Shown piece after piece: positions 18,305 to 26,181 of a DNA stretch of 64,000 nt. The translations under genes were made by a program, and so were the position numbers. The notes below the pieces were generated by a model. It did not search any database. It had not been told where the DNA came from and worked only from the letters and a program-made list of their open reading frames with translations. Positions within the stretch are counted from its first letter, which is position 1. Each line of letters opens with the position of its first letter. This stretch comes from Gemmatimonadaceae bacterium (GTDB taxonomy: Bacteria > Gemmatimonadota > Gemmatimonadetes > Gemmatimonadales > Gemmatimonadaceae). Location: positions 17,185 through 81,184 of the forward strand of contig DASXKV010000056.1 of the NCBI GenBank assembly GCA_036496605.1, given 5' to 3'.

Positions 18305-19935
18305 CCCATATGGCAACACAGACGCAACCGCAGCAGGAAGCAGCAGACATTCAAGGACGAGTCGGGTTGGAGGCCCAGGGACTCGAGCCTAACGGCGAGG
18401 TCCATTGGAACCTCGTTGCCGCGGTGCTGATCCAGAATGCGGCGCGGCGCGCCGAGGGTGATTTCGCCGAAATGGGACCTTTTGTCGCCATTACTTCACC
18501 CCACACCGGGCGGTCTCCGAACGACAAGTTTGTCGTGCGTGAGCCACAGTCGGAACGGGATGTCGACTGGGGCAAGGTGAACCAGCCGATGGCGCCAGAG
18601 AAGTTCGAGACACTGCTCGCCGACGTGCGCGCCTATCTGAATGGTCGCGAGGAGCTCTTCGTTCAGGACCTCTACTGCGGGGCTGATCCGAAGTATCGGC
18701 TATCGGTTCGCTATGTCTCGCCGAGCGCGTGGCACATGGCGTTCGTCCGGAACATGTTCATTCGGCCGAACGTCGCCGAACTGGCCACCTTCGATCCGAA
18801 CTTCACCGTGCTTCACGCGCCGGAGTTCCAGGCCGACCCGACGAAACACGGCACGCGCTCCAGCACGTTCATCATTCTGAATCTCGCAAAGCGGATGATC
18901 CTCATTGGCGGCACGCGCTACGCCGGTGAGTTGAAGAAGGCCATGTTCACCGTGATGAATTACTACCTGCCTAAGCAGGGCGTTCTGTCGATGCACTGCT
19001 CGGCAAACGTCGGCAAGGCGGGAGACTGCGCGCTGTTCTTCGGCCTGTCCGGCACCGGCAAGACGACGTTGTCGGCCGATCCGGAGCGGTCCCTCATCGG
19101 CGACGACGAGCATGGATGGTCGACCGAAGGAACGTTCAATTTTGAAGGCGGCTGCTACGCGAAGGTGATCAATTTGTCGGCCGACAACGAGCCAGACATT
19201 TATCGTACCACGCAAATGTTCGGCACGATCCTCGAGAATGTGGTCCTCGATCCAATCACGAGAAAGGTGAAATTCGAGGATCAATCGATCACGGAGAATA
19301 CCCGCGCATCGTATCCGCTACACTACATCCCGCATTTCGTACCTAACGGGCGCGCGGGACATCCGAAGAATATCGTCTTCCTCACGGCAGACGCATACGG
19401 CGTTCTCCCACCGGTCGCGAAGCTCACGCGCGATCAGGCGATGTACTACTTCCTCTCTGGCTACACCGCGAAGGTCGCGGGCACGGAGCGTGGGGTGAAG
19501 GAACCTCAGGCAACATTCTCGTCGTGCTTTGGCGCGGTCTTTCTCGTTTGGCACCCCTGGACGTATGCGGAGATGCTCGGGCGGCTCATCGAGGAACATC
19601 ATGCCGACGTCTGGCTCGTCAACACGGGGTGGACGGGCGGCGCGTACGGCGTCGGCACGCGGATGAAGCTCTCGCACACACGGAAAATGGTGCACGCGCT
19701 GTTGCGCGGCGATCTCGCGAGCGCGAAGACGATGGTCGATCCAACGTTCGGGCTTGCCGTCCCAACGGAGATCACCGACGTCCCGAAATCGATCCTGCAA
19801 CCGCGCCAGACCTGGAACGACGGCGCGGCATACGATGCTCAGGCAAAGAAGCTCGCTGGCATGTTCCAGGAGAACTTCAAGAAGTTTGAATCGTTTGTCA
19901 GCGAAGCGGTTCGCAGTGCAGGTCCCCGGGTCTGA
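18301..19935 (+). CDS. pckA: Phosphoenolpyruvate carboxykinase (ATP)
   Basis: This 544-residue protein is of the usual length. The P-loop GLSGTGKTT sits near residues 248-256, the upstream kinase motif region includes HCSANVG, and the metal/ATP site follows as LIGDDEHGW. Near the C-terminal third are FLSGYTAK and NTGWTGGAYGVG. It decarboxylates and phosphorylates oxaloacetate to PEP in gluconeogenesis. ATG 18301 overlaps the maeB stop (ATGA) and is preceded by GAGG; an alternative ATG lies at 18310. The long in-frame extension upstream is a shadow of maeB. Confidence 0.97.
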   Translation: MTHMATQTQPQQEAADIQGRVGLEAQGLEPNGEVHWNLVAAVLIQNAARRAEGDFAEMGPFVAITSPHTGRSPNDKFVVREPQSERDVDWGKVNQPMAPEKFETLLADVRAYLNGREELFVQDLYCGADPKYRLSVRYVSPSAWHMAFVRNMFIRPNVAELATFDPNFTVLHAPEFQADPTKHGTRSSTFIILNLAKRMILIGGTRYAGELKKAMFTVMNYYLPKQGVLSMHCSANVGKAGDCALFFGLSGTGKTTLSADPERSLIGDDEHGWSTEGTFNFEGGCYAKVINLSADNEPDIYRTTQMFGTILENVVLDPITRKVKFEDQSITENTRASYPLHYIPHFVPNGRAGHPKNIVFLTADAYGVLPPVAKLTRDQAMYYFLSGYTAKVAGTERGVKEPQATFSSCFGAVFLVWHPWTYAEMLGRLIEEHHADVWLVNTGWTGGAYGVGTRMKLSHTRKMVHALLRGDLASAKTMVDPTFGLAVPTEITDVPKSILQPRQTWNDGAAYDAQAKKLAGMFQENFKKFESFVSEAVRSAGPRV

Positions 19936-19947
19936 GCGTTCGGCCCT

Positions 19948-20106
19948 ATGCCAGAATTGGGTTCGTTCATGACAGATCTCGGGAAAGCGGCCGAGCTTGA
20001 GGCTCGAGAGGTGTGGGACGCGAATTGTGCGAAGGGGGCGAATCCAAGCGTGCGCACGAAAGCGATGATCGCGCAAGCCCATGATTGTGAATGGCTGGAG
20101 GATTGA
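19948..20106 (+). CDS. Possible small protein (52 residues)
   Basis: A short frame starts 12 nt after the pckA stop: ATG, charged and Ala-rich sequence (LGKAAELEAREVWDANCAKG), stop at 20104-20106. It reads smoothly but has no recognisable domain and only a weak ribosome site. The rest of the gap up to 20301 holds nothing else recognisable. It may be spurious. Confidence 0.3.
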   Translation: MPELGSFMTDLGKAAELEAREVWDANCAKGANPSVRTKAMIAQAHDCEWLED

Positions 20107-20301
20107 GAACCTCGCGCCCGGTTCGTCGCCTTCACCAAGAAGGATCTCGCGAGAGGAGTGCCCGCTCGACAGCGCTGCAAGGCCAGTCGATTGGATTCGC
20201 TTCAGATTGGCGTCATTGGCGTCCAAAGATCTTGATCTCTTTTCGCCGCACCGCCGGCGCGGAATGTGTGCGACCTCGGTTTACGCTCTGAATTTTGATT
20301 T

Positions 20302-21618
20302 ATGCACCAAAGCCGCTCGCTGATGGCGCGTGAGATGCCCGAGCGACAAATGGAGATCATCCGCGATCCGTTGTGGAACAATATCGCCGTCGACACGTTG
20401 GCGATGCGACTCGTCGATACGCCGGCATTCCAGCGTCTCCGCTACGTGCGTCAGTTGGGCCTCGCGTTTCTCGTCTATCCCGGCGCCACGCACACCCGAT
20501 TCGAGCACGCGCTCGGCACATATCATCTCGCTCGACGCGCGCTGGCGCTCCTCGATGAGCGAGGCGCCCTCGCGGGCATCTCGAAGGTCGATTGCTCCAC
20601 CGTCCGCGTCGCCGCGCTGTTGCACGACATCGGTCACTATCCCTTCTCCCATGCGCTCGAGGAGATCGGCGCGCTGCATCACGAGGAGGTTGCGCGGCCG
20701 CTGATCACGAGCGGCGCCGTTGCCGACGCGCTGAGCGGCGCGATGAGTGACGACACCCCCGATCAGATCATGGCGCTCATTCGCGGCGCCAGCGCGAGTC
20801 CCTTGCAGCGTCTCATCTCGGGCTCACTCGATCTCGACAAGCTCGATTACCTGCGACGCGATGCCTTTATGTGCGGCGTGCCATACGGCGAGATCGACGT
20901 CGATCGTCTCTTGAATTCACTCACGGTGGTGCAGGCAGACGACGGCGCGGAGATCGGCATCGTCGAGAAGGGGCTCTCGGCACTCGAATCGCTGCTCTTC
21001 GCCCGGTACCAGATGTACCGCAATGTGTACTGGCATCACGCGGTGCGAAGCGCGACGGCGATGTACAAGCGCCTCGTCGAAGATGCCGTGAACGCCGGCT
21101 CGCTCGACGCGGCGACCCTGGCCGGCTTCACCGATGAGGGTTTGCTACACGATCTGGCACGGCGAGCACCGAGCCCGTTGCTCGTCGCCTTGCGTGAGCG
21201 CCGGCTCTTCAAACGCGCCTTCCAGTGTCCCGCCGGCGACCTGGCGCCCGAGGCAGCCGAGTGGATCGCGGATGATCGAACGCTCACTCGGCGCGTCGAG
21301 GATGCGGTTGCCGCAGAGCTCGGGCTGAACCGGGGGGAGCTCCTGCTCGACTATCCCACCAAGACACAGATGCTGGGTCTGGACATCCCGGTGCAACGGC
21401 GCAACGGCGACGTATTTCGCCTCACGACGCACGGCGAAGGGGCGATCAACCTGCCGAAGCTTGCCGAGGAATTCTATCGGTCCGCGCGATGGTTACGCGT
21501 GTTCACCCGTCGTCCCGTTCAACTGCGTCGCGACCAGGTCCTCGGAATAGTCACGCGCTCGCGTGACGACGTGTGTTCATCTCTCGATCACGGTCGATCG
21601 CTACTCCTGTCATCCTGA
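20302..21618 (+). CDS. HD domain phosphohydrolase (dNTPase/SAMHD1-like)
   Basis: This 438-residue protein has the SAMHD1/YwfO-like arrangement. IIRDPLWNNI begins the conserved core, HTRFEHALGTYHLA provides the first His, and LLHDIGHYPFSHALE near residues 107-121 is the HD motif. SGSLDLDKLDYLRRDA and a YQMYRNVYWHH helix follow. Such enzymes hydrolyse dNTPs or other nucleotides using a metal centre. Several in-frame Met codons (20302, 20323, 20335, 20350) could be the start; the family core begins near 20350. The stop lies within a strong hairpin shared with the convergent gene. Confidence 0.85.
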   Translation: MHQSRSLMAREMPERQMEIIRDPLWNNIAVDTLAMRLVDTPAFQRLRYVRQLGLAFLVYPGATHTRFEHALGTYHLARRALALLDERGALAGISKVDCSTVRVAALLHDIGHYPFSHALEEIGALHHEEVARPLITSGAVADALSGAMSDDTPDQIMALIRGASASPLQRLISGSLDLDKLDYLRRDAFMCGVPYGEIDVDRLLNSLTVVQADDGAEIGIVEKGLSALESLLFARYQMYRNVYWHHAVRSATAMYKRLVEDAVNAGSLDAATLAGFTDEGLLHDLARRAPSPLLVALRERRLFKRAFQCPAGDLAPEAAEWIADDRTLTRRVEDAVAAELGLNRGELLLDYPTKTQMLGLDIPVQRRNGDVFRLTTHGEGAINLPKLAEEFYRSARWLRVFTRRPVQLRRDQVLGIVTRSRDDVCSSLDHGRSLLLSS

Positions 21619-21642
21619 GGAGCCCTTCGCTCCTCAGGATGA
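21610..21642. terminator. Bidirectional hairpin between convergent genes
   Basis: Perfect 14-bp arms, TCATCCTGAGGAGC (21610-21623) and GCTCCTCAGGATGA (21629-21642), enclose a 5-nt loop between two convergent stop codons. No T-run follows in either direction. The sequence resembles TCATCCTGAGGA-type intergenic palindromes that I recall from other bacterial genomes. Confidence 0.7.
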
Positions 21643-21652
21643 TGGAGACGGC

Positions 21653-23479
21653 CTAACGCTTCGGCGCAAAAGTCAAGGTCGGTCGCGGCGATGGCTGGAT
21701 GAGCTTTAATGATTTGACGCCGCCATTGGCCATCTCGTACTCGACGAAGAATCCCGCCGGCACATTGTTCCCCGTCATGCGGAATCGCGTCGGCGAGTCT
21801 GCGAGAAGGGTGTACACCGGCTGACCCGGCACCGTCAGCTTCAACTCGCCGTCGTACGTCACGTCAATCGCGAGCGCCGGCGTCTCGGAGACGAACTTCC
21901 CCGTGAGCCTGCCGGCCTCGTTCGCCGCAAGTACGATCTTCCGCGACGTGTCGGCGGCCTCGGGACGGCGGCTGAAAGTACCGATCCCCTCGAAGTCGAC
22001 GCTCTTGACCTTGCCGTCAGCGCCTAACGCGAACGTCACGAAGCTGGGACCCACCGCACGGTTGGTCCACTTTGCGCGGAACGTGTCGTAGTGCCAGTGC
22101 TCGAGCTCTCCGTCGAATGCCGTGCCATACGACATCTTGAGCACGCCATTCGCGAACCGAACGTTCGCGTCGCCGTACATGCTGTCGCTGTACACACCGA
22201 CGTACTGGTCGAGCGAGAGTGACGGTTTGGTGTTCACCGCGCGCTGAGCGAGACGCTTTTGTTCGGCCTCCTTGGCTTGCGCACGCAACTTATCGTACTG
22301 CTTGAGGAATTCACCGTTCCAGTCACGTGCCGGCTCGCTGAGCAGTGCGTCGAACATGCGGTACATCGCAATCGCCGGCACCGGCGACCCATTCGCGTTC
22401 GTGAGGATCACCATGCCCAGCTTCTCCTCCGGCATCAGCGCGACCATCGCGCTCATTCCATCGATGTTGCCGCCGTGCTGATCGAGCTCGCGTCCTCGAT
22501 AATCCTGGAGGAACCAGCCCATCCCGTACGCCTCGAGATGCGTGTACGGATTGATCTGCTTCGAGTCCGCGCCGACGGGGATCGTCATCTGTGACGTGTG
22601 CGTCTCGCCGAGCGCGGACGGGCTGACGAGCGACTTGCCGTTGACGCTGCCTTGCGCGAGCTGAAAGCGAACCCACTTGATCATGTCCGCCACGTTCGAG
22701 TTGATCGCGCCAGCCGGTCCAATATTGTCGATGTTGTGCCACGGCACGACGATCAACGTGTCGTTGACCTCGACGTGCGGCGTCGCGACGTTCGTCTTGC
22801 CGGCAAGGTCGCGGACCGACGTGTTGCTCTCCGTCATGCCTAACGGCATGAAGATCCGCTCGCGCACCAGCTCGTCCCACGATTTGCCGGCGGCGTGCGC
22901 GACGGCCTGTCCGGCGGCCAGGTACATGATGTTCTGGTAGCCGAAGTGGGAACGAACGCTCCAGGTCGGCTTCAGGAAACGCACCCGGCGCAGGATCTCG
23001 TCGCGATCGTAATCCGTGGCGTACCACATCAAGTCGCCGCGCTCGAGGCCACTCCGGTGCGTGAGCAGATCGCGCAGCGTGAGCTCGCGCGTGACGTACG
23101 GATCGAAGAGCTGCAAGCCGGGCAGGTACTTCGTCGCGGCATCGTCCCAGTGCATCTTGCCCTGATCGACCATCATGGCGGCGAGCGTCGCGGTGAACGC
23201 CTTCGAGCTCGACCCGATCGCGAAGAGCGTATGCTCATCCACCGGCTGTGTCGTTCCCATCGTGCGCGTGCCGTAACCCTTCATCAGCACGATCGAGTCG
23301 TTCCTGACGACCGCGATCGCGAGGCCTGGCACGTTCCAGTCCTGCATCGCCTTTGCGATGTACTGGTCGAATCCCGCGAGCGAGGGCTTCGGGGCAGGTT
23401 TTTGTGCGAGTGCCGGCGTGACACACGTCAGCGCGGCAAGGGCGAAGGCCGTGCGCAGTGCAGAGCGACGCATTTGCAT
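21653..23479 (-). CDS. Secreted serine hydrolase, beta-lactamase/esterase family (class C-like)
   Basis: This 608-residue exported protein has a signal peptide (RRSALRTAFALAALTCVTPALAQ). The penicillin-binding fold shows the SxxK motif SSSK near residue 92, YQN as the YxN-like element, and HGG in DQHGGNIDG as the KTG equivalent. The last 150 residues form a separate beta-rich C-terminal domain as in many Pab87/ClbP-like peptidases. The likely role is a periplasmic D-amino-acid peptidase or esterase; beta-lactam resistance is not implied. The start at 23479 gives a clean signal peptide and is preceded by GAGG; a longer in-frame start exists at 23533. Confidence 0.85.
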   Translation of the reverse strand: MQMRRSALRTAFALAALTCVTPALAQKPAPKPSLAGFDQYIAKAMQDWNVPGLAIAVVRNDSIVLMKGYGTRTMGTTQPVDEHTLFAIGSSSKAFTATLAAMMVDQGKMHWDDAATKYLPGLQLFDPYVTRELTLRDLLTHRSGLERGDLMWYATDYDRDEILRRVRFLKPTWSVRSHFGYQNIMYLAAGQAVAHAAGKSWDELVRERIFMPLGMTESNTSVRDLAGKTNVATPHVEVNDTLIVVPWHNIDNIGPAGAINSNVADMIKWVRFQLAQGSVNGKSLVSPSALGETHTSQMTIPVGADSKQINPYTHLEAYGMGWFLQDYRGRELDQHGGNIDGMSAMVALMPEEKLGMVILTNANGSPVPAIAMYRMFDALLSEPARDWNGEFLKQYDKLRAQAKEAEQKRLAQRAVNTKPSLSLDQYVGVYSDSMYGDANVRFANGVLKMSYGTAFDGELEHWHYDTFRAKWTNRAVGPSFVTFALGADGKVKSVDFEGIGTFSRRPEAADTSRKIVLAANEAGRLTGKFVSETPALAIDVTYDGELKLTVPGQPVYTLLADSPTRFRMTGNNVPAGFFVEYEMANGGVKSLKLIQPSPRPTLTFAPKR

Positions 23480-23554
23480 TGGGGACCTCGGGAGGGGAAT
23501 CGAACGCAGCGCGGCCAATATCGCGCTTCGCACGGCGACGCGAAAGCTACCTTC

Positions 23555-23743
23555 CTAGCGCGCTTCCTGTTCCAGCGGCCGTTCGCGTCCTCTCGCTTCA
23601 GCGAGCTTGCGGGCGATGCCGCGATAGAACGCCGCGTCGTCGCGCCGGCCTTCCTCGTCGAGACTCAGGGCGGCGCGCTCGAGCGCGTAGAGAATGTTTC
23701 CAAGGTACAGCGCGGCAATGCTCGCGACCGTCTCGTCCGTCAT
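23555..23743 (-). CDS. Small hypothetical protein coupled to PP2C gene
   Basis: This 62-residue hydrophilic, helical protein (MTDETVASIAALYLGN...) has an ATG that overlaps the stop of the PP2C phosphatase gene (ATGA). This arrangement argues that it is translated. No known domain is recognised. Charged Glu/Arg-rich helices suggest a small partner or structural protein of the phosphatase/FHA operon. Confidence 0.6.
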   Translation of the reverse strand: MTDETVASIAALYLGNILYALERAALSLDEEGRRDDAAFYRGIARKLAEARGRERPLEQEAR

Positions 23744-24540
23744 GACACCCGCGGCTGGGTGGCCATCGGCCCAGTCGGCGTATCAGTGCGCGCGCCATCG
23801 ACGTCGGTAATCTCGACGACGATCGCCGTTATGTTGTCGAGTCCACCGCGGCCGTTCGCCTCGGAGATCAATGCGTGCACCTTGCGATCCGGTGTTGCCC
23901 GCGAGATGAGCAGTGTCTGAAGACGGCGATCGTCCACCATTCCGGTGAGGCCGTCGCTCGCGACGAGGAACACGTCGCCGAGCTTTACCTCACCGCGGTA
24001 CACGTCGGGTTCCACCTCGGGGCTCGCGCCGACGCAGCGCGTGATCACGTTGCTGTACGGGTGATAGCGCGCCTGCTCCGGCGTGAGGAACCCGGCGTCG
24101 ACCTGCTCCTGTACGTACGAGTGATCCTTCGTGAGCTGGATGAGGGCTCCATCGCGAAGGAGGTAGACGCGCGAGTCGCCAACCTGGCCGATGAGATACC
24201 GGCGTCCGGCGATGAGCAGCACGGACACCGTCGTACCCATCCCCTGCTTGTCGACCTCCGTCAGCGTTCGGTCATGGATCTTCCGATTCGCGTTCTTGAG
24301 AGCATCGGTGATCAGCCGATCGACACCATTGGTCTCGAGATCGCGAATTTCAAGGAGATCCCGCCGCACGATTTGTACGGCCATTTCGCTCGCGACCTCG
24401 CCCGCAGCGTGGCCGCCCATGCCATCCGCAACGATGAAGAGGCCGCGCTTGTCGTCCGTCTCCGCCGCGAAATTGTCTTCGTTGCCGGAGCGGATCATCC
24501 CGACATCGGTCCGAGCAGCGTGAAGCAGACGCACTATCAA
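23740..24540 (-). CDS. PP2C-type Ser/Thr protein phosphatase (Stp1-like)
   Basis: This 266-residue phosphatase has all the metal motifs: RSGNEDNF (first Asp/Glu), VADGMGGHAAGE near residues 37-48, GDSRVYLLRDG near 121, VASDGLTG near 192 and GGLDNITAIVVE near 232. It dephosphorylates Ser/Thr residues phosphorylated by Hanks-type kinases, with two Mn/Mg ions. No signal or membrane segment is present, so it is cytosolic. It lies 4 nt downstream of the FHA-domain gene, so the two are probably cotranscribed. A Hanks kinase is encoded at 33851 in the window, not adjacent. Confidence 0.95.
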   Translation of the reverse strand: MIVRLLHAARTDVGMIRSGNEDNFAAETDDKRGLFIVADGMGGHAAGEVASEMAVQIVRRDLLEIRDLETNGVDRLITDALKNANRKIHDRTLTEVDKQGMGTTVSVLLIAGRRYLIGQVGDSRVYLLRDGALIQLTKDHSYVQEQVDAGFLTPEQARYHPYSNVITRCVGASPEVEPDVYRGEVKLGDVFLVASDGLTGMVDDRRLQTLLISRATPDRKVHALISEANGRGGLDNITAIVVEITDVDGARTDTPTGPMATQPRVS

Positions 24541-24544
24541 CTCG

Positions 24545-26005
24545 TCAGCTCTTCAAGAGGTAGAAAGCAACAGCGACGGCGGCGATCACGATGATAACCC
24601 ACTTCCACGCGAAACCTCCACCTGTCGCACGCTCGGGCGCCGCGACAGGCGCTGGCTTCGCCGGCGCGGTCGCTCGCGGTTGACGCGGTGGGATCTTGCT
24701 CCGATCGATCGGCGTCGACGCAATCGCGCGCGTGCTCTTCGCGGCCGGCACCGGCACATCGGCGGCCCGGAACGTCAGCTTCACTCCGCCAAAGCGTACA
24801 TCCGGCGCACCGTCGAGCCGCCGCTCGTGCGTGAGTCGCGAGCCACCCACATATGTACCATTCGTCGAGCTCAGATCGATGAGATACCAACCATCCTCTC
24901 GACGCTGCAGCTTCGCGTGGATATCCGACACGCTGTCGTCGTCGATGACGACGTCGTTGTGCGTGCCCCGACCGACGTGCGCGAGCGGCACGCGCACCTC
25001 AAAGCGCTTCCCGCGTGACACGCCCTCGTTGATGACCTCGAGGATGGCCAGCACCGGTCGAGAATCGGCAGCTGCCGGCGCTGCCAGCCCTGCCGGTGAC
25101 GGCTGTGCGGCAGCAGCAGCCGGCGCGGGCTCGGGCGCGGGTGCATCGGGCACCGCGGAAACACGAAGCGTCGTGTCGGCGGGCGCTGCGGGCGCGACGG
25201 ATGGCATCGGCCCCGCGGTGTCGTCGCTCGTCGACGATGGTTGCTTCGGACGCTCTGCACGTGCGCTCGTGGCAACTGGAGCGGGAGAAGCGGGCGCTTG
25301 CGAAGTCAGAGGCGTCGCCCCGGCCGGCATCGTCGCTGCCGGCATCGTTCCGGAAATGATCACGTCCGCGTAAAAACGAAATTCCTCGCCGCCAACGCGA
25401 ACCACGTCCGATCGATTGAGCACTTGCGACTGCAGAACGCGTACGCCATTCACGTGCACGCCGTTCGTGCTGTGATCATGCAACAGATATCCGCGCTCGG
25501 ACGGAACGATTTCGGCGTGCCGTCGCGAGACTTCGTTCTGCGCGACGACGACATCGGAGCTTGCGTCCCGCCCAATCGTGATCCCGCGCTCGGGCACGAG
25601 ATACTCCTTTCCGTCGACGAGTGACACGAGACGTCCACCGGAGCCGATCGTCGCACGAGGCGCGCCGGGACGCTTTTCGAGGATGGACCGCACCTCGCTT
25701 TGCATCACGTGACGCGTTGTCCCGCCCTTGGTATCCTCCGCATAAAACAGCTCGCGCCCAGCGACCTCGATCTTGTCGCCGTGCATCAAGGGCGTGGGCT
25801 CGGCGCCGAGCGGAACACCGTTCACTTTCACGGCGGCATCGCCACTGCGCTGGATCACCGACTGACCCTCGGCGAGGTCGATCACCGCCTGCGTCCCAAT
25901 GCGTTCATCGTCTGAGACCCGAATGTCGACGTCGGCACCGCCACCGAGTCGCGTCTTACCAGGCCCGAGCGTGTGTTGACTGTCATTGATTCGGAGGACC
26001 GGCAT
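24545..26005 (-). CDS. Triple FHA-domain, tail-anchored membrane protein
   Basis: This 486-residue protein has three FHA-like regions. Residues 1-95 are a degenerate copy. Residues about 115-215 are a good copy (ITIGRDASSD, SRRHAEI, STNGVHVNG). After a 110-residue Ala/Pro linker, residues about 325-430 form another good copy (VGRGTHNDVVI, SDIHAKLQ, SSTNGTYVGG). The C-terminus ends with a single hydrophobic helix (WVIIVIAAVAVAFYLL) and KS, which would anchor the protein with all FHA domains in the cytosol. It probably scaffolds phosphothreonine partners of the adjacent PP2C and a Ser/Thr kinase. Confidence 0.88.
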   Translation of the reverse strand: MPVLRINDSQHTLGPGKTRLGGGADVDIRVSDDERIGTQAVIDLAEGQSVIQRSGDAAVKVNGVPLGAEPTPLMHGDKIEVAGRELFYAEDTKGGTTRHVMQSEVRSILEKRPGAPRATIGSGGRLVSLVDGKEYLVPERGITIGRDASSDVVVAQNEVSRRHAEIVPSERGYLLHDHSTNGVHVNGVRVLQSQVLNRSDVVRVGGEEFRFYADVIISGTMPAATMPAGATPLTSQAPASPAPVATSARAERPKQPSSTSDDTAGPMPSVAPAAPADTTLRVSAVPDAPAPEPAPAAAAAQPSPAGLAAPAAADSRPVLAILEVINEGVSRGKRFEVRVPLAHVGRGTHNDVVIDDDSVSDIHAKLQRREDGWYLIDLSSTNGTYVGGSRLTHERRLDGAPDVRFGGVKLTFRAADVPVPAAKSTRAIASTPIDRSKIPPRQPRATAPAKPAPVAAPERATGGGFAWKWVIIVIAAVAVAFYLLKS

Positions 26006-26181
26006 CGGTTACGCTGGCGCGGCGGACAGTCGCGCGCTGAGCGCGCGCGAACCCGGAAGCTCCTGCGAGCGCAGCGAGCAGGGGTCGGCAGAAACTACTC
26101 CAGCCCCCGCAACGCTCGCAAGCGGTGAAAAATGCGATAGTTGACGCGTTGCACGCGCGCAACGGACGATACGTGAACCGC

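Noticed and set aside
19318..20226. Reverse-strand frame of about 300 residues over the pckA end
   Set aside because: It is antisense to strongly conserved PEPCK sequence and low in recognisable motifs.
26026..26050. CGCGCGCTGAGCGCGCG palindrome as operator
   Set aside because: Short GC-only palindromes are expected by chance in this composition, and no regulator is linked to it.
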